Part shown: piece after piece, positions 1 to 8,687 of the stretch
Position numbering within the stretch: the stretch's first letter is position 1
Layout of the letters: each line of letters starts with the position of its first letter
NCBI GenBank assembly: GCA_963749035.1
Contig: CAVVKW010000001.1
Location: forward strand, 124,001 to 188,000
DNA: 64,000 nucleotides
Direction: 5' to 3'
From: CAVVKW01 sp963749035
GTDB lineage: Bacteria > Verrucomicrobiota > Verrucomicrobiia > Chthoniobacterales > JAATET01
The notes under the pieces: model-generated
Seen by the model: only the letters and a program-made list of their open reading frames with translations
What the model was told of the DNA's origin: nothing
Database searches by the model: none
Position numbers and translations under genes: made by a program

Positions 1-936
1 ACCGGCCTCGACATTCCGATTCAGAAAACCCGCGACCTCACCGCCATCACGCACGTCTCCCGGCTCGACGACGGACGCCTCAAATTCACCGTCGTCCCCA
101 TCCACTACCCCAGCTACGCGTCCACCGAGGGCCCCGGCAGTTTCTCGCTCGATCCACCGACCTCCCTCAACGTCGAAACCGGACTTCCCGTCCTGGCCAA
201 ACCAAAAATCGCCGAAGCCGACACCCGCTACGCCACCTATCGTCAGAAGGCCGGACTCGACCCCGCCCCGGGCACCCCTCGCGGCGAAGCCCCCGCGCCG
301 GCGAATTCTCTCGTTCGCGTCCAGGCCGCCACCGATCTGGCCGGTGAGACGCCCGAGCCAGCACCCGTCGAAGTCGCCCCCACCACCGAAGTCGCCAGCG
401 TCGAACCGCCCACTCCCGCACCCGACGACGCTCCGGAATCCGACACCCCGATTGCCCCGGCCCCCACGCCAGCATCGAGCCCGATCGCTGCCGCCTCCCC
501 TCCTCCCACGCCCAGAGCCGCCGCACCGACCGTTCCGCTCAAGCCGTTCAACTCCGACGCAAAACCCCCGGCTGTTGCCAACACCGCCGCTGGCGGTTGG
601 CCAGTCTATCCCGCCGGGCAGATGCCTCGCGGTAAGCTCGTCGACGTGCGCAGCACCACCGACCTGGCTGGCCAGACCATGCCCGCCGACCGCATGTATC
701 TCCAAGGAGACTTCGTCGTCACGGCTTCCGGCACGAACCGCGCCGTTCTCCGACCCAGCTCCGGCAGACTCAATTCCACGACTCGACTCATCGTCGACTT
801 TCCGCAGGGCAGCCGCCTCCCGGACGAAGGCAACCGCGTGGCGCGCGACGGCAAGCGACCATTCCTAATCACCGACGTCAAGAAAACCGCCGACGGCACG
901 GTCAACATCTACGTCCGCGAGATCACGCAGGAATAA
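1..936 (+). CDS. Hypothetical protein, 5' end cut off by window
   Basis: The frame is open from the first base to the TAA at 934-936, giving about 311 C-terminal residues of a longer protein. I do not recognise a family. Residues of roughly 75-195 form a Pro/Ala/Thr-rich, low-complexity linker typical of secreted or envelope proteins. The last 100 residues look like a compact beta-rich domain (for example YLQGDFVVTASG and RLIVDFPQGSRLP). An internal ATG at 622 exists but the upstream part has the same codon bias and no stop, so it belongs to the same gene. The next gene begins two bases after the stop, so the two are probably co-transcribed. Confidence 0.6.
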   Translation, partial: TGLDIPIQKTRDLTAITHVSRLDDGRLKFTVVPIHYPSYASTEGPGSFSLDPPTSLNVETGLPVLAKPKIAEADTRYATYRQKAGLDPAPGTPRGEAPAPANSLVRVQAATDLAGETPEPAPVEVAPTTEVASVEPPTPAPDDAPESDTPIAPAPTPASSPIAAASPPPTPRAAAPTVPLKPFNSDAKPPAVANTAAGGWPVYPAGQMPRGKLVDVRSTTDLAGQTMPADRMYLQGDFVVTASGTNRAVLRPSSGRLNSTTRLIVDFPQGSRLPDEGNRVARDGKRPFLITDVKKTADGTVNIYVREITQE

Positions 937-937
937 C

Positions 938-1990
938 GTGATCCGGGCGCAGCCCCAGACCCCGCTCGCCCGCCAGCTTTACGCCGAGCTGACATCTGCC
1001 CCTCCCCTGCGCTTCGACGCCTTCATGGCGCGCGCGCTCTTCGATTCCCAGCACGGCTACTACGCCGGTGGCCACGCCGACATCGGGCGCAATGGCGATT
1101 TCTACACCAGCGTAACCGCCACGCGGATGTTCGGTCGTATCCTCGCCGATCACTTCGCAACCGTCTGGGAATCTCTCGGCCGCCCCGCCGACTTCACGCT
1201 CGTCGAACAAGGCGCCAACGACGGCACCTTCGCCGCCGACGTCCTCACCGCCCTGGCCGACCGCCACCCCGCACTTTCCACTGACCTCCGCCTCCACCTG
1301 ATCGAGCCCTTCGAACACCTTCGCAAGGCGCAGCGCAGCCGGCTGAAATCCCTCGCACCCCAACTCGTCTGGCACGACACGATCGACGACCTCCCACCCT
1401 TCACCGGCGTCCATTTCACCAACGAATTCGTCGACGCCCTCCCGATCCGCGTTATCGAATCCAGCGACCACACCTGGCAGGAATGGTATGTCACCGCCCA
1501 CGACGGCGACCTCGCCATCGTCCACCAACCGACCGATGACGACCTCCCGCCCCCCGCTCGAGACGGTGACATCACCGAGCTCCGCCCCGCGGCGTCCGAC
1601 TGGCTCACCACCCTCGCCCCGAAACTCCGACGCGGAGAAATTCTCATCTGCGATTACGGCGACCTCCGCGATGGCCGCCCCCGCTCCACGCTCACCGGCT
1701 ATCGTCGGCATCAGCGCACCGACAACCCGCTCGATCACGTCGGCGAACAGGACCTCACAGCCCACGTCGACTTCACCTCTCTCACCGACACCGCCACAGC
1801 CGCCGGCCTCACCGCGGCGCCGCTCACCGACCAATATCATTTCCTGGTCAACGCCGGTCGAGCGCTCCTCCTAGACCTCGAAAAACAGCCCGACACCGCG
1901 CAGCGCGCCAGTGACCTTCGCGGTTTTAAGACCCTCCTCCACCCCGAGATCATGGGCACGCAATTCAAATTCCTCACCCTCACCCGCTGA
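938..1990 (+). CDS. MidA/NDUFAF7-like SAM-dependent methyltransferase (COG1565/DUF185)
   Basis: This 350-residue protein has the layout of the DUF185 family, whose mitochondrial member NDUFAF7 methylates an arginine of a complex I subunit. Bacterial substrates are not settled. Seen directly: the N-terminal segment with FDAFMARALFDSQHGYYA, a Rossmann motif I variant EQGANDGTFAADVL near residue 90, an NEFVDALP segment near 165 and YGDLRDGRPRSTLTGYR near 240. These match the usual order in the family, and the length is typical. The start is a GTG just after the upstream stop. The motif I lacks the usual GxGxG spacing, having GANDG instead. Confidence 0.85.
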   Translation: MIRAQPQTPLARQLYAELTSAPPLRFDAFMARALFDSQHGYYAGGHADIGRNGDFYTSVTATRMFGRILADHFATVWESLGRPADFTLVEQGANDGTFAADVLTALADRHPALSTDLRLHLIEPFEHLRKAQRSRLKSLAPQLVWHDTIDDLPPFTGVHFTNEFVDALPIRVIESSDHTWQEWYVTAHDGDLAIVHQPTDDDLPPPARDGDITELRPAASDWLTTLAPKLRRGEILICDYGDLRDGRPRSTLTGYRRHQRTDNPLDHVGEQDLTAHVDFTSLTDTATAAGLTAAPLTDQYHFLVNAGRALLLDLEKQPDTAQRASDLRGFKTLLHPEIMGTQFKFLTLTR

Positions 1991-2050
1991 AAGGCGTCCG
2001 CATCGCCTCTGCGCCGCGTGGGAACCCTCACCCTAGAAACGGAAGTGGAT

Positions 2051-2187
2051 AGTTGAGAGTTCGTAGTTGAGAGTTGGGAATGAGCGACTTGCGTCGGACT
2101 ATGAGCTCACCCAGAAGGCGAAATCGCCACTTTCCGCAAACCGTTCGTCTTCAAACATTCAACTCTCAACTATAGACTCTCAACTTC
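2051..2187. repeat. Inverted pair of CAACTCTCAACT-family dispersed repeats
   Basis: Positions 2051-2077 carry AGTTGAGAGT twice, and 2157-2187 carry the reverse complement ACTCTCAACT twice. The two arms of about 27 bases match each other with few differences and enclose about 80 bases. The same sequence recurs in metH, the cas operon and elsewhere in the window. Lying between the methyltransferase end and the leuS end (converging genes), the pair could fold in RNA from either strand. Confidence 0.75.
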
Positions 2188-2200
2188 CCATCTAGGCTCA

Positions 2201-2234
2201 CCTCTTCGCGCCTTCACGCCTTCGCGTGAGAATC
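2201..2234. repeat. CTTCGCGCCTTCGCGTGAG-family dispersed repeat
   Basis: The stretch reads as CTTCGCG, CCTTCACG, CCTTCGCGTGAG units and ends just before the leuS stop codon. Near-identical copies lie inside leuS (3591-3660), at 22059-22122 and at 48987-49018. Confidence 0.7.
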
Positions 2235-2241
2235 TTTCCCG

Positions 2242-4869
2242 CTAATTTGCCACCACGTTGACGAGTTTACCCGGCACGACCACGACCTTCCGGACGGTCT
2301 TGCCCTCGATGACTTCCGCCACCTTCGCATTCGCCAATGTCACGGCCTCCACCTCCTCCTTGGCCGCCGCCTTCTTCACCCGCACCTTGTCGCGCAGTTT
2401 CCCGTTCACCTGCAGCACGATTTCGATCTCGTCTTCCACCAGATATTCCTCCCGCCACTCTGGCCACTGGCTCGTCGAAGCCAGCCCGTCGAAGCTCACA
2501 AATTTTTCTCCCAGCCGCTCCCAAAGCTCATCCGCCAGATGCGGAGCAAACGGACTCAGCACCCGCAACAACAACCCGACCGCCTCCACCGGTCGCGGCG
2601 CCGCCCCCACGAACTCATTCGTGAAGATCATCATCTGCGAGATCGCCGTATTGAACGAAAACGCCGCGATGTCCTCCGTCACTTTCTTCACCGACGCGTG
2701 CGCCACCCGGCGCTGAGCGGACGTCATTTCCGTCTCCCCCAGATTAGATGACAACGTCCAGCGCCCCTCCTGATCCTCCTCCATCACCAGCCGCCAGACC
2801 CGCGCCAAAAAACGGTGCACGCCCTCCACGCCCTTCATGCTCCACGGCTTCGGCTGATCCAGCGGTCCCATGAACAGTTCGAACAACCGCAACGAATCCG
2901 CGCCAAAATCCTCCACCACCGAATCCGGATTCACCACGTTCCCGCGGCTCTTCGACATCTTCTGCCCGTCCTCGCCCTGCACGAGCCCTTGATTCATCAG
3001 CCGGTGAAACGGCTCCGGCGTTCCCACCATCCCCAGATCGAAGAGCACCTTGTGCCAGAACCGTGCGTAAAGGAGGTGCAGCACCGCGTGCTCCACCCCG
3101 CCCACGTAAAGGTCCACGCCCTTCTCCCCCATCCAATACCGCTCCAACTCCGGAGCCACCGCCGCCGATCCATTCCGCGGATCGATGTAGCGCAGATAAT
3201 ACCAACACGACCCCGCCCACTGCGGCATCGTGTTCGTCTCCCGCTCGAACCCGTCTTCCAGCTCGACCCACTCCCGCACCTTGGCCAGCGGCGGACGCCC
3301 GTCGCCCGCCGGTTTGAAATCCTCCATCGCCGGCGGCAACACCGGCAACTCATCCTCCGCGACCGGATAGTGCCGTCCGTCCTTCCACTTGATCGGAAAC
3401 GGCTCGCCCCAGTAACGCTGACGCGAAAACAGCCAGTCCCGCAGTTTGTAATTCACCGACCCACTCCCGCACCCCTCGGCCTCCAGCCAATCAATCATCG
3501 CCCGCTTGGCATCACCCGTCTCCATCCCATCCAAAAACCCCGAATTCACCGCAACGCCCTCGCCAGAAAAGCAACCTCCGGCATCTTCACCTCTTCGCGC
3601 CTTCGCGTCTTCGCGTGAGACATCTTCACCCCTCTGCGCCTCTGCGTCTCCGCGTGAGACCACTTCCCGAATCTCCAACCCAAACTGCTCCGCAAATTCC
3701 GCGTCGCGCTCGTCGTGCCCCGGCACCGCCATGATCGCGCCCGTCCCGTAACCCATCAGCACGTAGTCCGCGATCCAGATCGGAATCCGCTCCCCGTTCA
3801 CCGGATTCACCGCGAAAGCTCCCGTATCCACCCCCGACTTCTCCTTCGCCAGATCCGTCCGCTCCAGATCCGACTTCGCCGCCACCGCCTGCCGGTAATC
3901 CGCCACCGCCTCCCGCTGCCCCCCCGCCACGATCTCATCGACCAACGGATGCTCGGGCGCCAACACCACGTAGGTCGCCCCAAACAACGTATCCGGCCGC
4001 GTCGTAAACACCTCGATCCGAAATCCGAAATCCGCAATCCGAAATTCCACCACCGCCCCTTCGCTCCGCCCGATCCAGTTCCGCTGCATCGTCTTCAACG
4101 CCTCCGGCCAATCCAGTAAATCCAGATCGTCGAGCAGCCGCTGCGCATAAGCCCGAATCCTCAGCATCCACTGGCGCATCGGCCTCCGCTCCACGCGAAA
4201 TCCCTTACTCGTCCACTCCTCGACCTCCTCGTTCGCCAGCACCGTCCCCAGATCCGGCGACCAGTTCACCGGCTGCTCGTCCACGAAAGCCAACCTCCGC
4301 GAATCGATAAAATCCCGCACCGCCTCGTCGCCAGCCGCCGTCACGTCCGCCGGAACCTCCAGCTCCGCGATCGGCCGCGCCTTCCCCGCCACCTCATCGA
4401 ACCAACTGTCGTAGATCTTCAGAAAAATCCACTGCGTCCACTTGTAGTAATCCGGATCGCTCGTCGCCACCTCCCGCGACCAGTCGTATGAAAATCCCAA
4501 CTGCTTGATCTGCCGCGTGAAGTTCGCGATGTTCGCCTCCGTCGTCACCCGCGGATGCTGACCCGTCTTCACCGCGTAATTCTCCGCCGGCAACCCGAAC
4601 GAATCCCACCCCGCCGGAAACAGCACGTTCACACCCTTCATCCGCGCCTTCCGCGCCACCACGTCACACGCCGTCTTCTGCAGCGGATGCCCCATGTGCA
4701 ACCCGTCGCCACTCGGATACGGAAACATGTCCAAAACGTAAAACTTTCGCGCCGCCGCATCGAAACCCGCCTCACCCGGATCCTTCGCGCGCCACGCCCC
4801 CGACGCTTCCCAACGCTCCTGCCACTTGGATTCGAACTCGGAAAAAGGAAACGGTTTGCGCTGCGCCAT
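2242..4869 (-). CDS. leuS: Leucyl-tRNA synthetase
   Basis: Class I synthetase that charges tRNA-Leu in the cytoplasm, 875 residues and of normal size. The HIGH motif appears as HMGHP near residue 52 and the KMSKS loop as QKMSKSRGN near 630. The CP1 editing-domain signature TTRPDTLFGATY follows residue 280. The start at the ATG complementary to 4867-4869 gives MAQRKPFPFSEFE, the usual N-terminus; the open frame continues upstream only through a dispersed repeat and the antisense of rdgB. Two dispersed repeats lie in frame within the gene, one just before TTRPDTLFG and one between the FGLEIREVV and GEGVAVNSGFLDG segments of the editing region. Family motifs are otherwise intact, so the enzyme is probably functional. 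It is divergent from rdgB. Confidence 0.97.
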   Translation of the reverse strand: MAQRKPFPFSEFESKWQERWEASGAWRAKDPGEAGFDAAARKFYVLDMFPYPSGDGLHMGHPLQKTACDVVARKARMKGVNVLFPAGWDSFGLPAENYAVKTGQHPRVTTEANIANFTRQIKQLGFSYDWSREVATSDPDYYKWTQWIFLKIYDSWFDEVAGKARPIAELEVPADVTAAGDEAVRDFIDSRRLAFVDEQPVNWSPDLGTVLANEEVEEWTSKGFRVERRPMRQWMLRIRAYAQRLLDDLDLLDWPEALKTMQRNWIGRSEGAVVEFRIADFGFRIEVFTTRPDTLFGATYVVLAPEHPLVDEIVAGGQREAVADYRQAVAAKSDLERTDLAKEKSGVDTGAFAVNPVNGERIPIWIADYVLMGYGTGAIMAVPGHDERDAEFAEQFGLEIREVVSRGDAEAQRGEDVSREDAKARRGEDAGGCFSGEGVAVNSGFLDGMETGDAKRAMIDWLEAEGCGSGSVNYKLRDWLFSRQRYWGEPFPIKWKDGRHYPVAEDELPVLPPAMEDFKPAGDGRPPLAKVREWVELEDGFERETNTMPQWAGSCWYYLRYIDPRNGSAAVAPELERYWMGEKGVDLYVGGVEHAVLHLLYARFWHKVLFDLGMVGTPEPFHRLMNQGLVQGEDGQKMSKSRGNVVNPDSVVEDFGADSLRLFELFMGPLDQPKPWSMKGVEGVHRFLARVWRLVMEEDQEGRWTLSSNLGETEMTSAQRRVAHASVKKVTEDIAAFSFNTAISQMMIFTNEFVGAAPRPVEAVGLLLRVLSPFAPHLADELWERLGEKFVSFDGLASTSQWPEWREEYLVEDEIEIVLQVNGKLRDKVRVKKAAAKEEVEAVTLANAKVAEVIEGKTVRKVVVVPGKLVNVVAN
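3591..3660. repeat. Two in-frame CTTCGCG/CTCTGCG-family repeat units inside leuS
   Basis: In the leuS frame this encodes the polar peptide SRGDAEAQRGEDVSREDAK and its continuation. It separates two conserved blocks of the LeuRS editing region. The DNA is almost the same as the intergenic copies at 2201-2234 and 48987-49018, so it is best read as repeat DNA carried inside the gene. Confidence 0.75.
4016..4047. repeat. In-frame AATCCGAAAT-family repeat inside leuS
   Basis: Three to four units of ATCCGAAA read in the leuS frame as FRIADFGFRIEVF, just before the conserved TTRPDTLFGATY. The same family sits upstream of leuS (4904-4940) and inside moeA. Confidence 0.7.
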
Positions 4870-4903
4870 AAACCAACGAATAACGACAAGCCCCGCCGCC
4901 CCC

Positions 4904-4940
4904 CAATCCAAAATCCAAAATCTAAAATCCGAAATTTGAA
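4904..4940. repeat. AAATCCAAAATCCGAAAT-family repeat between leuS and rdgB
   Basis: Tandem AATCCAAA units fill the 66-base gap between the divergent leuS and rdgB genes and run into the TTG start of rdgB. No convincing promoter is visible outside the repeat, so the repeat may itself carry the promoter or leader of one or both genes. Confidence 0.7.
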
Positions 4941-5535
4941 GCCCCTCCTCCTCGCCACCCGCAACACCCACAAAACCGCCGAGATCGCCACCCTCCTCGC
5001 CGGCCACTTCACCGTCACCGACCTCACCACCCTCCCCGACGCCCCCGAAGTCGAGGAAACCGGCACCACCTTCGCCGCCAACGCCGCCCTCAAGGCCAAC
5101 GCCGTCTCCGCCCACGTTCACGGCTGGGCCCTCGCCGACGACTCCGGTCTCGAAGTCGACGCCCTCGACCGCGCCCCCGGCGTTTACTCCGCCCGCTACG
5201 CCGGCCCCACCGCCACCGACGACGCCAACAACTCCCTCCTCATCCGCAACCTCGCCAACACCGACCCCACCCACCGCACCGCCCGCTTTCGCTGCGTCCT
5301 GGCCCTTTCCCACGACGGCACCCTGCGCGAGACCTTCGACGGCACCATCGAAGGCCGCATCGTCCCCGAGCTCCGCGGCCCCGGCGGCTTCGGCTACGAC
5401 CCCCTCTTCATTCCCGAAGGCCACGAAGAAACTTTCGGCCAACTCCCACCCGCGGTAAAAAATTCCATCAGCCACCGCGCCCGCGCCCTCACCGCCTTCA
5501 CCACCTGGCTCGCCGACCACCGCCTCGAAAGCTGA
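4936..5535 (+). CDS. rdgB: XTP/dITP diphosphatase (HAM1/RdgB family)
   Basis: House-cleaning pyrophosphatase that removes non-canonical purine triphosphates (XTP, dITP) from the nucleotide pool. The 199-residue product has the family signatures LLATRNTHKTAEI at the N-terminus, ADDSGLEVDAL near residue 72, and GPGGFGYDPLF near 155, with SHRARAL close to the end. The start is taken as TTG at 4936 because the conserved strand KPLLLATRN begins with the next codon; the longer open frame upstream is antisense to leuS plus a repeat. A double hairpin follows the stop. Confidence 0.93.
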   Translation: MKPLLLATRNTHKTAEIATLLAGHFTVTDLTTLPDAPEVEETGTTFAANAALKANAVSAHVHGWALADDSGLEVDALDRAPGVYSARYAGPTATDDANNSLLIRNLANTDPTHRTARFRCVLALSHDGTLRETFDGTIEGRIVPELRGPGGFGYDPLFIPEGHEETFGQLPPAVKNSISHRARALTAFTTWLADHRLES

Positions 5536-5561
5536 ATTACCGCGCGCTATAAAACCAAAAG

Positions 5562-5621
5562 TGGCGAGTTGGGCCGAAAGCCCAAACTCGCCATTTGGCT
5601 AGCGGGTCCCGAGGGACCCGC
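5562..5621. terminator. Two consecutive hairpins after rdgB
   Basis: Arm TGGCGAGTTGGGC pairs with GCCCAAACTCGCCA (one bulge) at 5562-5594, and GCGGGTCC pairs with GGACCCGC at 5602-5621. They lie between the converging rdgB and the secreted-protein gene and could end transcription from both sides. No clear T-run follows, so the mechanism is inferred. Confidence 0.5.
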
Positions 5622-5637
5622 CGATTACGGCTGGGAA

Positions 5638-8385
5638 TCAGTCGCGCACCTCTTTTCGCTTTTTCGGCTTGTAGATGATGACAGCGAGTGCCTTCTCCGA
5701 ACGCACGTTCAACTTCGAATATGAGTAAATCTCGATCTTGAGTTTGGTCTTGCGAGCATTTTTATCGGGTTTGATCCGGACCGGTATCCGCCATTTTACG
5801 GTGCCTCGAGCTTTCTGAGTCTTGCCGCCATTGACCGTGTATTCCACCCGGTCAATCCCATCAGCACTCTCCGCCGAGCCTCTCAGTACCACTCGCCGCT
5901 TTTCGGTCTTCGTCCGCCGCTTGCCGGAAAGGTCGACATCAGCCTGCGCCATCACGTCGACGTCTCCGTTCCCAGGATCCGGCGTCGGTGGCGAAGTGAA
6001 GAAGAACAGCGCAGACGCCTCGGCGCTTGTGGTCGCATCAGCCTTAGATGCCACTGCCCTAACTGTCGTCGTTGCATTCAGACTGAACGGAGCAACGTAC
6101 AATTGGCGCTGCGGCGACGTGGTCGGATTGCTTCCATCCAAGGTAAAGAAGATCATCGCTTCCTGAGTGGATGTCGCCATTGTCACCGTCTGAAGGCCCG
6201 CGAACGTCCCGCCAGAGGGAGAAATTGTCGGCGTCGCAACCGTCGGACCGCTCCCGATCTCGTAAATTGCTGAGACGATTGCACTATCAAGGAACCCATC
6301 CTTGAAAGCAAAAGCACGGACCGTTGTCGTCGAAGTGACTAGAAAAGGACCTGTGTAAAGCGTTGAAGCGCTGTTCGGCGGCGATCCATCGGTCGTGTAG
6401 CGGATACCTGCTTCGGGTGTCACCGAACTCAGCGTGATGGTTTGCGCATCGGTGTAGCTGCCCCCCGCCGGAGAAAATGCCGGCGCCGCCGCCGGGTCTT
6501 TCGGAGGTGTAACCAATTTCGCCCTCAAGACGGCGTTGTCGACAGGCGCAAACGAGAACGTCACCGGGAACTCAATCCCACCGTTGTTGTCCAACAGGAC
6601 TTGATCCTCCGCAAGGTCATTTAAGACGGTGCCAAACCCTGTGTTCTTGGGAACCTGCGCCCCCTGCCGGGCAACCAATACAACATTCCCGGCCTGATTC
6701 CGGGCCCAAATTCCCGAACTCGTCGCTCCCGAGCTACTCAAGGTCGTTCCGGAAACGACAACCTCATTCTCTTGGTTCAACAAGAAAGTGTCAAAAAAGT
6801 TGGCTCCATAGAAAATTCCACCTTGCGTATCCGGAGCCGGATCTCCCTCCCGAGCCATCAACTGAATACTCGGAAGAATAACGGGATTTGCCGTCGGATC
6901 TCCAGCTGTTCCGATCCAGATTCCCTCGTCGTTGGCCGGTGTGATGTTCGTCCCGTTTAATTTGGCCGTGAAGACAATGAATCCCTTGTTGTTCACCTCG
7001 ATCCGATTGAACTCCTTGAAAACCGCGTTGTTCGTCCCCGGCGCGGTGAAGTTTTCACGCGCTACTAGTTGGAAGCTCGAACCTTTTCCGGCGTAAATCG
7101 CATCGTCGCTGTCAGCATTTACCCCACCGCCAACGAGGACGGTCTGGAAAAACAACCACCCGTTGCTGCCTGCTGAGATCTGCGTGAAGTCGCTGTATTG
7201 AACTCCATTCGCTGTTCCGGGTGCCTGGGTTCCACTGCGGAGCAACAGGGCAGGTACATCACCGGCAGAACCAGCCCAAATTCCGTGGTTGTTGACGGAT
7301 CCAACGCCCGTTCCGATCAAGGATCCCGTAAAGGTAACCGTTTGATCCGGAGCGATGACCGGCGCCAAATTGGCAGCATCTGGAAAGTCTCCGTACGAAA
7401 CACCAGACAGAACGCCGCCGCTAGGGCCGGAAGCAGGGTCCCCTTCACGGGCGAAGAGCGAGATGTTTTTTCTCGTACCTGACCAAATACCGGTGTCGTT
7501 GTTTGCCGTAACTCCAATTCCGGTGAGCGCTGCCCGGAATGTAAGCTGCGCGGTCGCATTAAATTGCCGGACACGGATATCCGAGCGGAGCGGATTCACA
7601 CTGACAAATCGCTCGATGCCTGGACATTCTAGATAGGTGATTCCGGCTTGAACCCCATTGGCCGGACCACCCTCATAGGCGATCACGTTGATATCACCGG
7701 GAATTCCGCCGATCAAAAGATCTGGTCCAGCATTTTTACTCTCTGCCTCGATGAATACCGTTCCAGAGGTATCGGCAATATCGTAGCCGACTGCATAGCT
7801 TTCGAAATCCTGAGAGAATTTCGGTGTCAAATCATCGATTTCGACGTTCGGAAGAAAACCTGGAATCGTCGAACCCTCTCGAAGAATGAGATCCGACAAA
7901 GACTGCGGATTAGCCCGAAACCAGATCCCCGTGTCGTCGCCTGTCGTCGCTCCACTCAGGCTCGCTCCAAAAACCACCGGCCCTCCTGACGAATTTCGGT
8001 AAAGCCCATCGAATGCAAAGAATTTTGAGGAAGCAGTTCCTGGTGCGCCGTCATCTTTCCTGGCCAGCAACGTTAAGTTGCCGATCGGCCCTTCCCAAAG
8101 GCCGACCTCATTCGATGGCGCCACACCCGGTCCCCCCAACCTCGAAAGCACCAACGCTCGGCCCGGAACCAATGCCGTCCCGTCGGTAAGCCACGGCTCA
8201 GCGTTGATATCGAGATAATTTACGTTCGCGAGGGTGTTCGGCGCCTTCGCCCCCGTGATTGCAACTGTCTGAAAAGTAACGTCTTGGGATCTTGCTTGGC
8301 CCGACCAGGCCGCGTTAATAGCGAACAAAAGTAAAACAAGATAAATCCGGTGCCGGAGCTTTAGAAAAATGTCAGGATGCTTCAT
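5638..8385 (-). CDS. Large secreted repeat protein with chitobiase-C-type domains
   Basis: A 915-residue protein with an N-terminal signal peptide (hydrophobic IYLVLLLFAINAAW, cleavage near AWSGQARSQ). Residues of about 35-620 contain at least seven copies of a repeat with N-D-x-G-I-W followed by an AREG-x-x-APG type motif, of the kind seen in beta-propeller-like proteins of Verrucomicrobia and Planctomycetes. Two chitobiase/hexosaminidase C-terminal-like domains follow (FSPAGGSYTDAQTITLS and ISPSGGTFAGLQTVTMA, each with a YTTDGS/FTLDGS core), then a basic Ig-like domain ending KPKKRKEVRD. No catalytic domain is recognisable, so a surface or binding role is inferred. Its codon usage is visibly less GC-rich than that of the neighbours, and the upstream region is AT-rich. 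Confidence 0.85.
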   Translation of the reverse strand: MKHPDIFLKLRHRIYLVLLLFAINAAWSGQARSQDVTFQTVAITGAKAPNTLANVNYLDINAEPWLTDGTALVPGRALVLSRLGGPGVAPSNEVGLWEGPIGNLTLLARKDDGAPGTASSKFFAFDGLYRNSSGGPVVFGASLSGATTGDDTGIWFRANPQSLSDLILREGSTIPGFLPNVEIDDLTPKFSQDFESYAVGYDIADTSGTVFIEAESKNAGPDLLIGGIPGDINVIAYEGGPANGVQAGITYLECPGIERFVSVNPLRSDIRVRQFNATAQLTFRAALTGIGVTANNDTGIWSGTRKNISLFAREGDPASGPSGGVLSGVSYGDFPDAANLAPVIAPDQTVTFTGSLIGTGVGSVNNHGIWAGSAGDVPALLLRSGTQAPGTANGVQYSDFTQISAGSNGWLFFQTVLVGGGVNADSDDAIYAGKGSSFQLVARENFTAPGTNNAVFKEFNRIEVNNKGFIVFTAKLNGTNITPANDEGIWIGTAGDPTANPVILPSIQLMAREGDPAPDTQGGIFYGANFFDTFLLNQENEVVVSGTTLSSSGATSSGIWARNQAGNVVLVARQGAQVPKNTGFGTVLNDLAEDQVLLDNNGGIEFPVTFSFAPVDNAVLRAKLVTPPKDPAAAPAFSPAGGSYTDAQTITLSSVTPEAGIRYTTDGSPPNSASTLYTGPFLVTSTTTVRAFAFKDGFLDSAIVSAIYEIGSGPTVATPTISPSGGTFAGLQTVTMATSTQEAMIFFTLDGSNPTTSPQRQLYVAPFSLNATTTVRAVASKADATTSAEASALFFFTSPPTPDPGNGDVDVMAQADVDLSGKRRTKTEKRRVVLRGSAESADGIDRVEYTVNGGKTQKARGTVKWRIPVRIKPDKNARKTKLKIEIYSYSKLNVRSEKALAVIIYKPKKRKEVRD

Positions 8386-8576
8386 GGGATATTTTTAATG
8401 TGCACGTTGTGTGTTTCACAACAGATTGGTAAAATGCAATAATAATCCTGACAACTACCGCAAAAATCATTCGGGTTTATCGGATTAACAATCGATCTGG
8501 AATTTGCTCCACTCTCATATACCGTTTGTTTTCAATTATTTATTGACATGAAGCTTAGCTCCCGAGTGACTCCCGT
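8386..8576. other. AT-rich divergent intergenic region
   Basis: About 190 bases of unusually low GC separate the secreted-protein gene from the lipoprotein gene. It contains many TTTATTG/AATAATA runs and a TTGACA at about 8544, and most likely holds the promoters of both genes. I could not assign a paired -35/-10 with confidence, and I see no RNA gene in it. Confidence 0.4.
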
Positions 8577-8687
8577 GTGAATACCAATTTCTGGCTCCTA
8601 GACTGGCTTCCGTTTTCATTCGGCACCTCGTGGATGGGTGTGGTCTACTTTCAACTCAGGACCGCGTCATCATCACCGCCTCGAACC

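Noticed and set aside
4870..5520. Long N-terminal extension of leuS on the minus strand
   Set aside because: It is the antisense of rdgB plus an intergenic repeat; the conserved LeuRS N-terminus starts at 4869.
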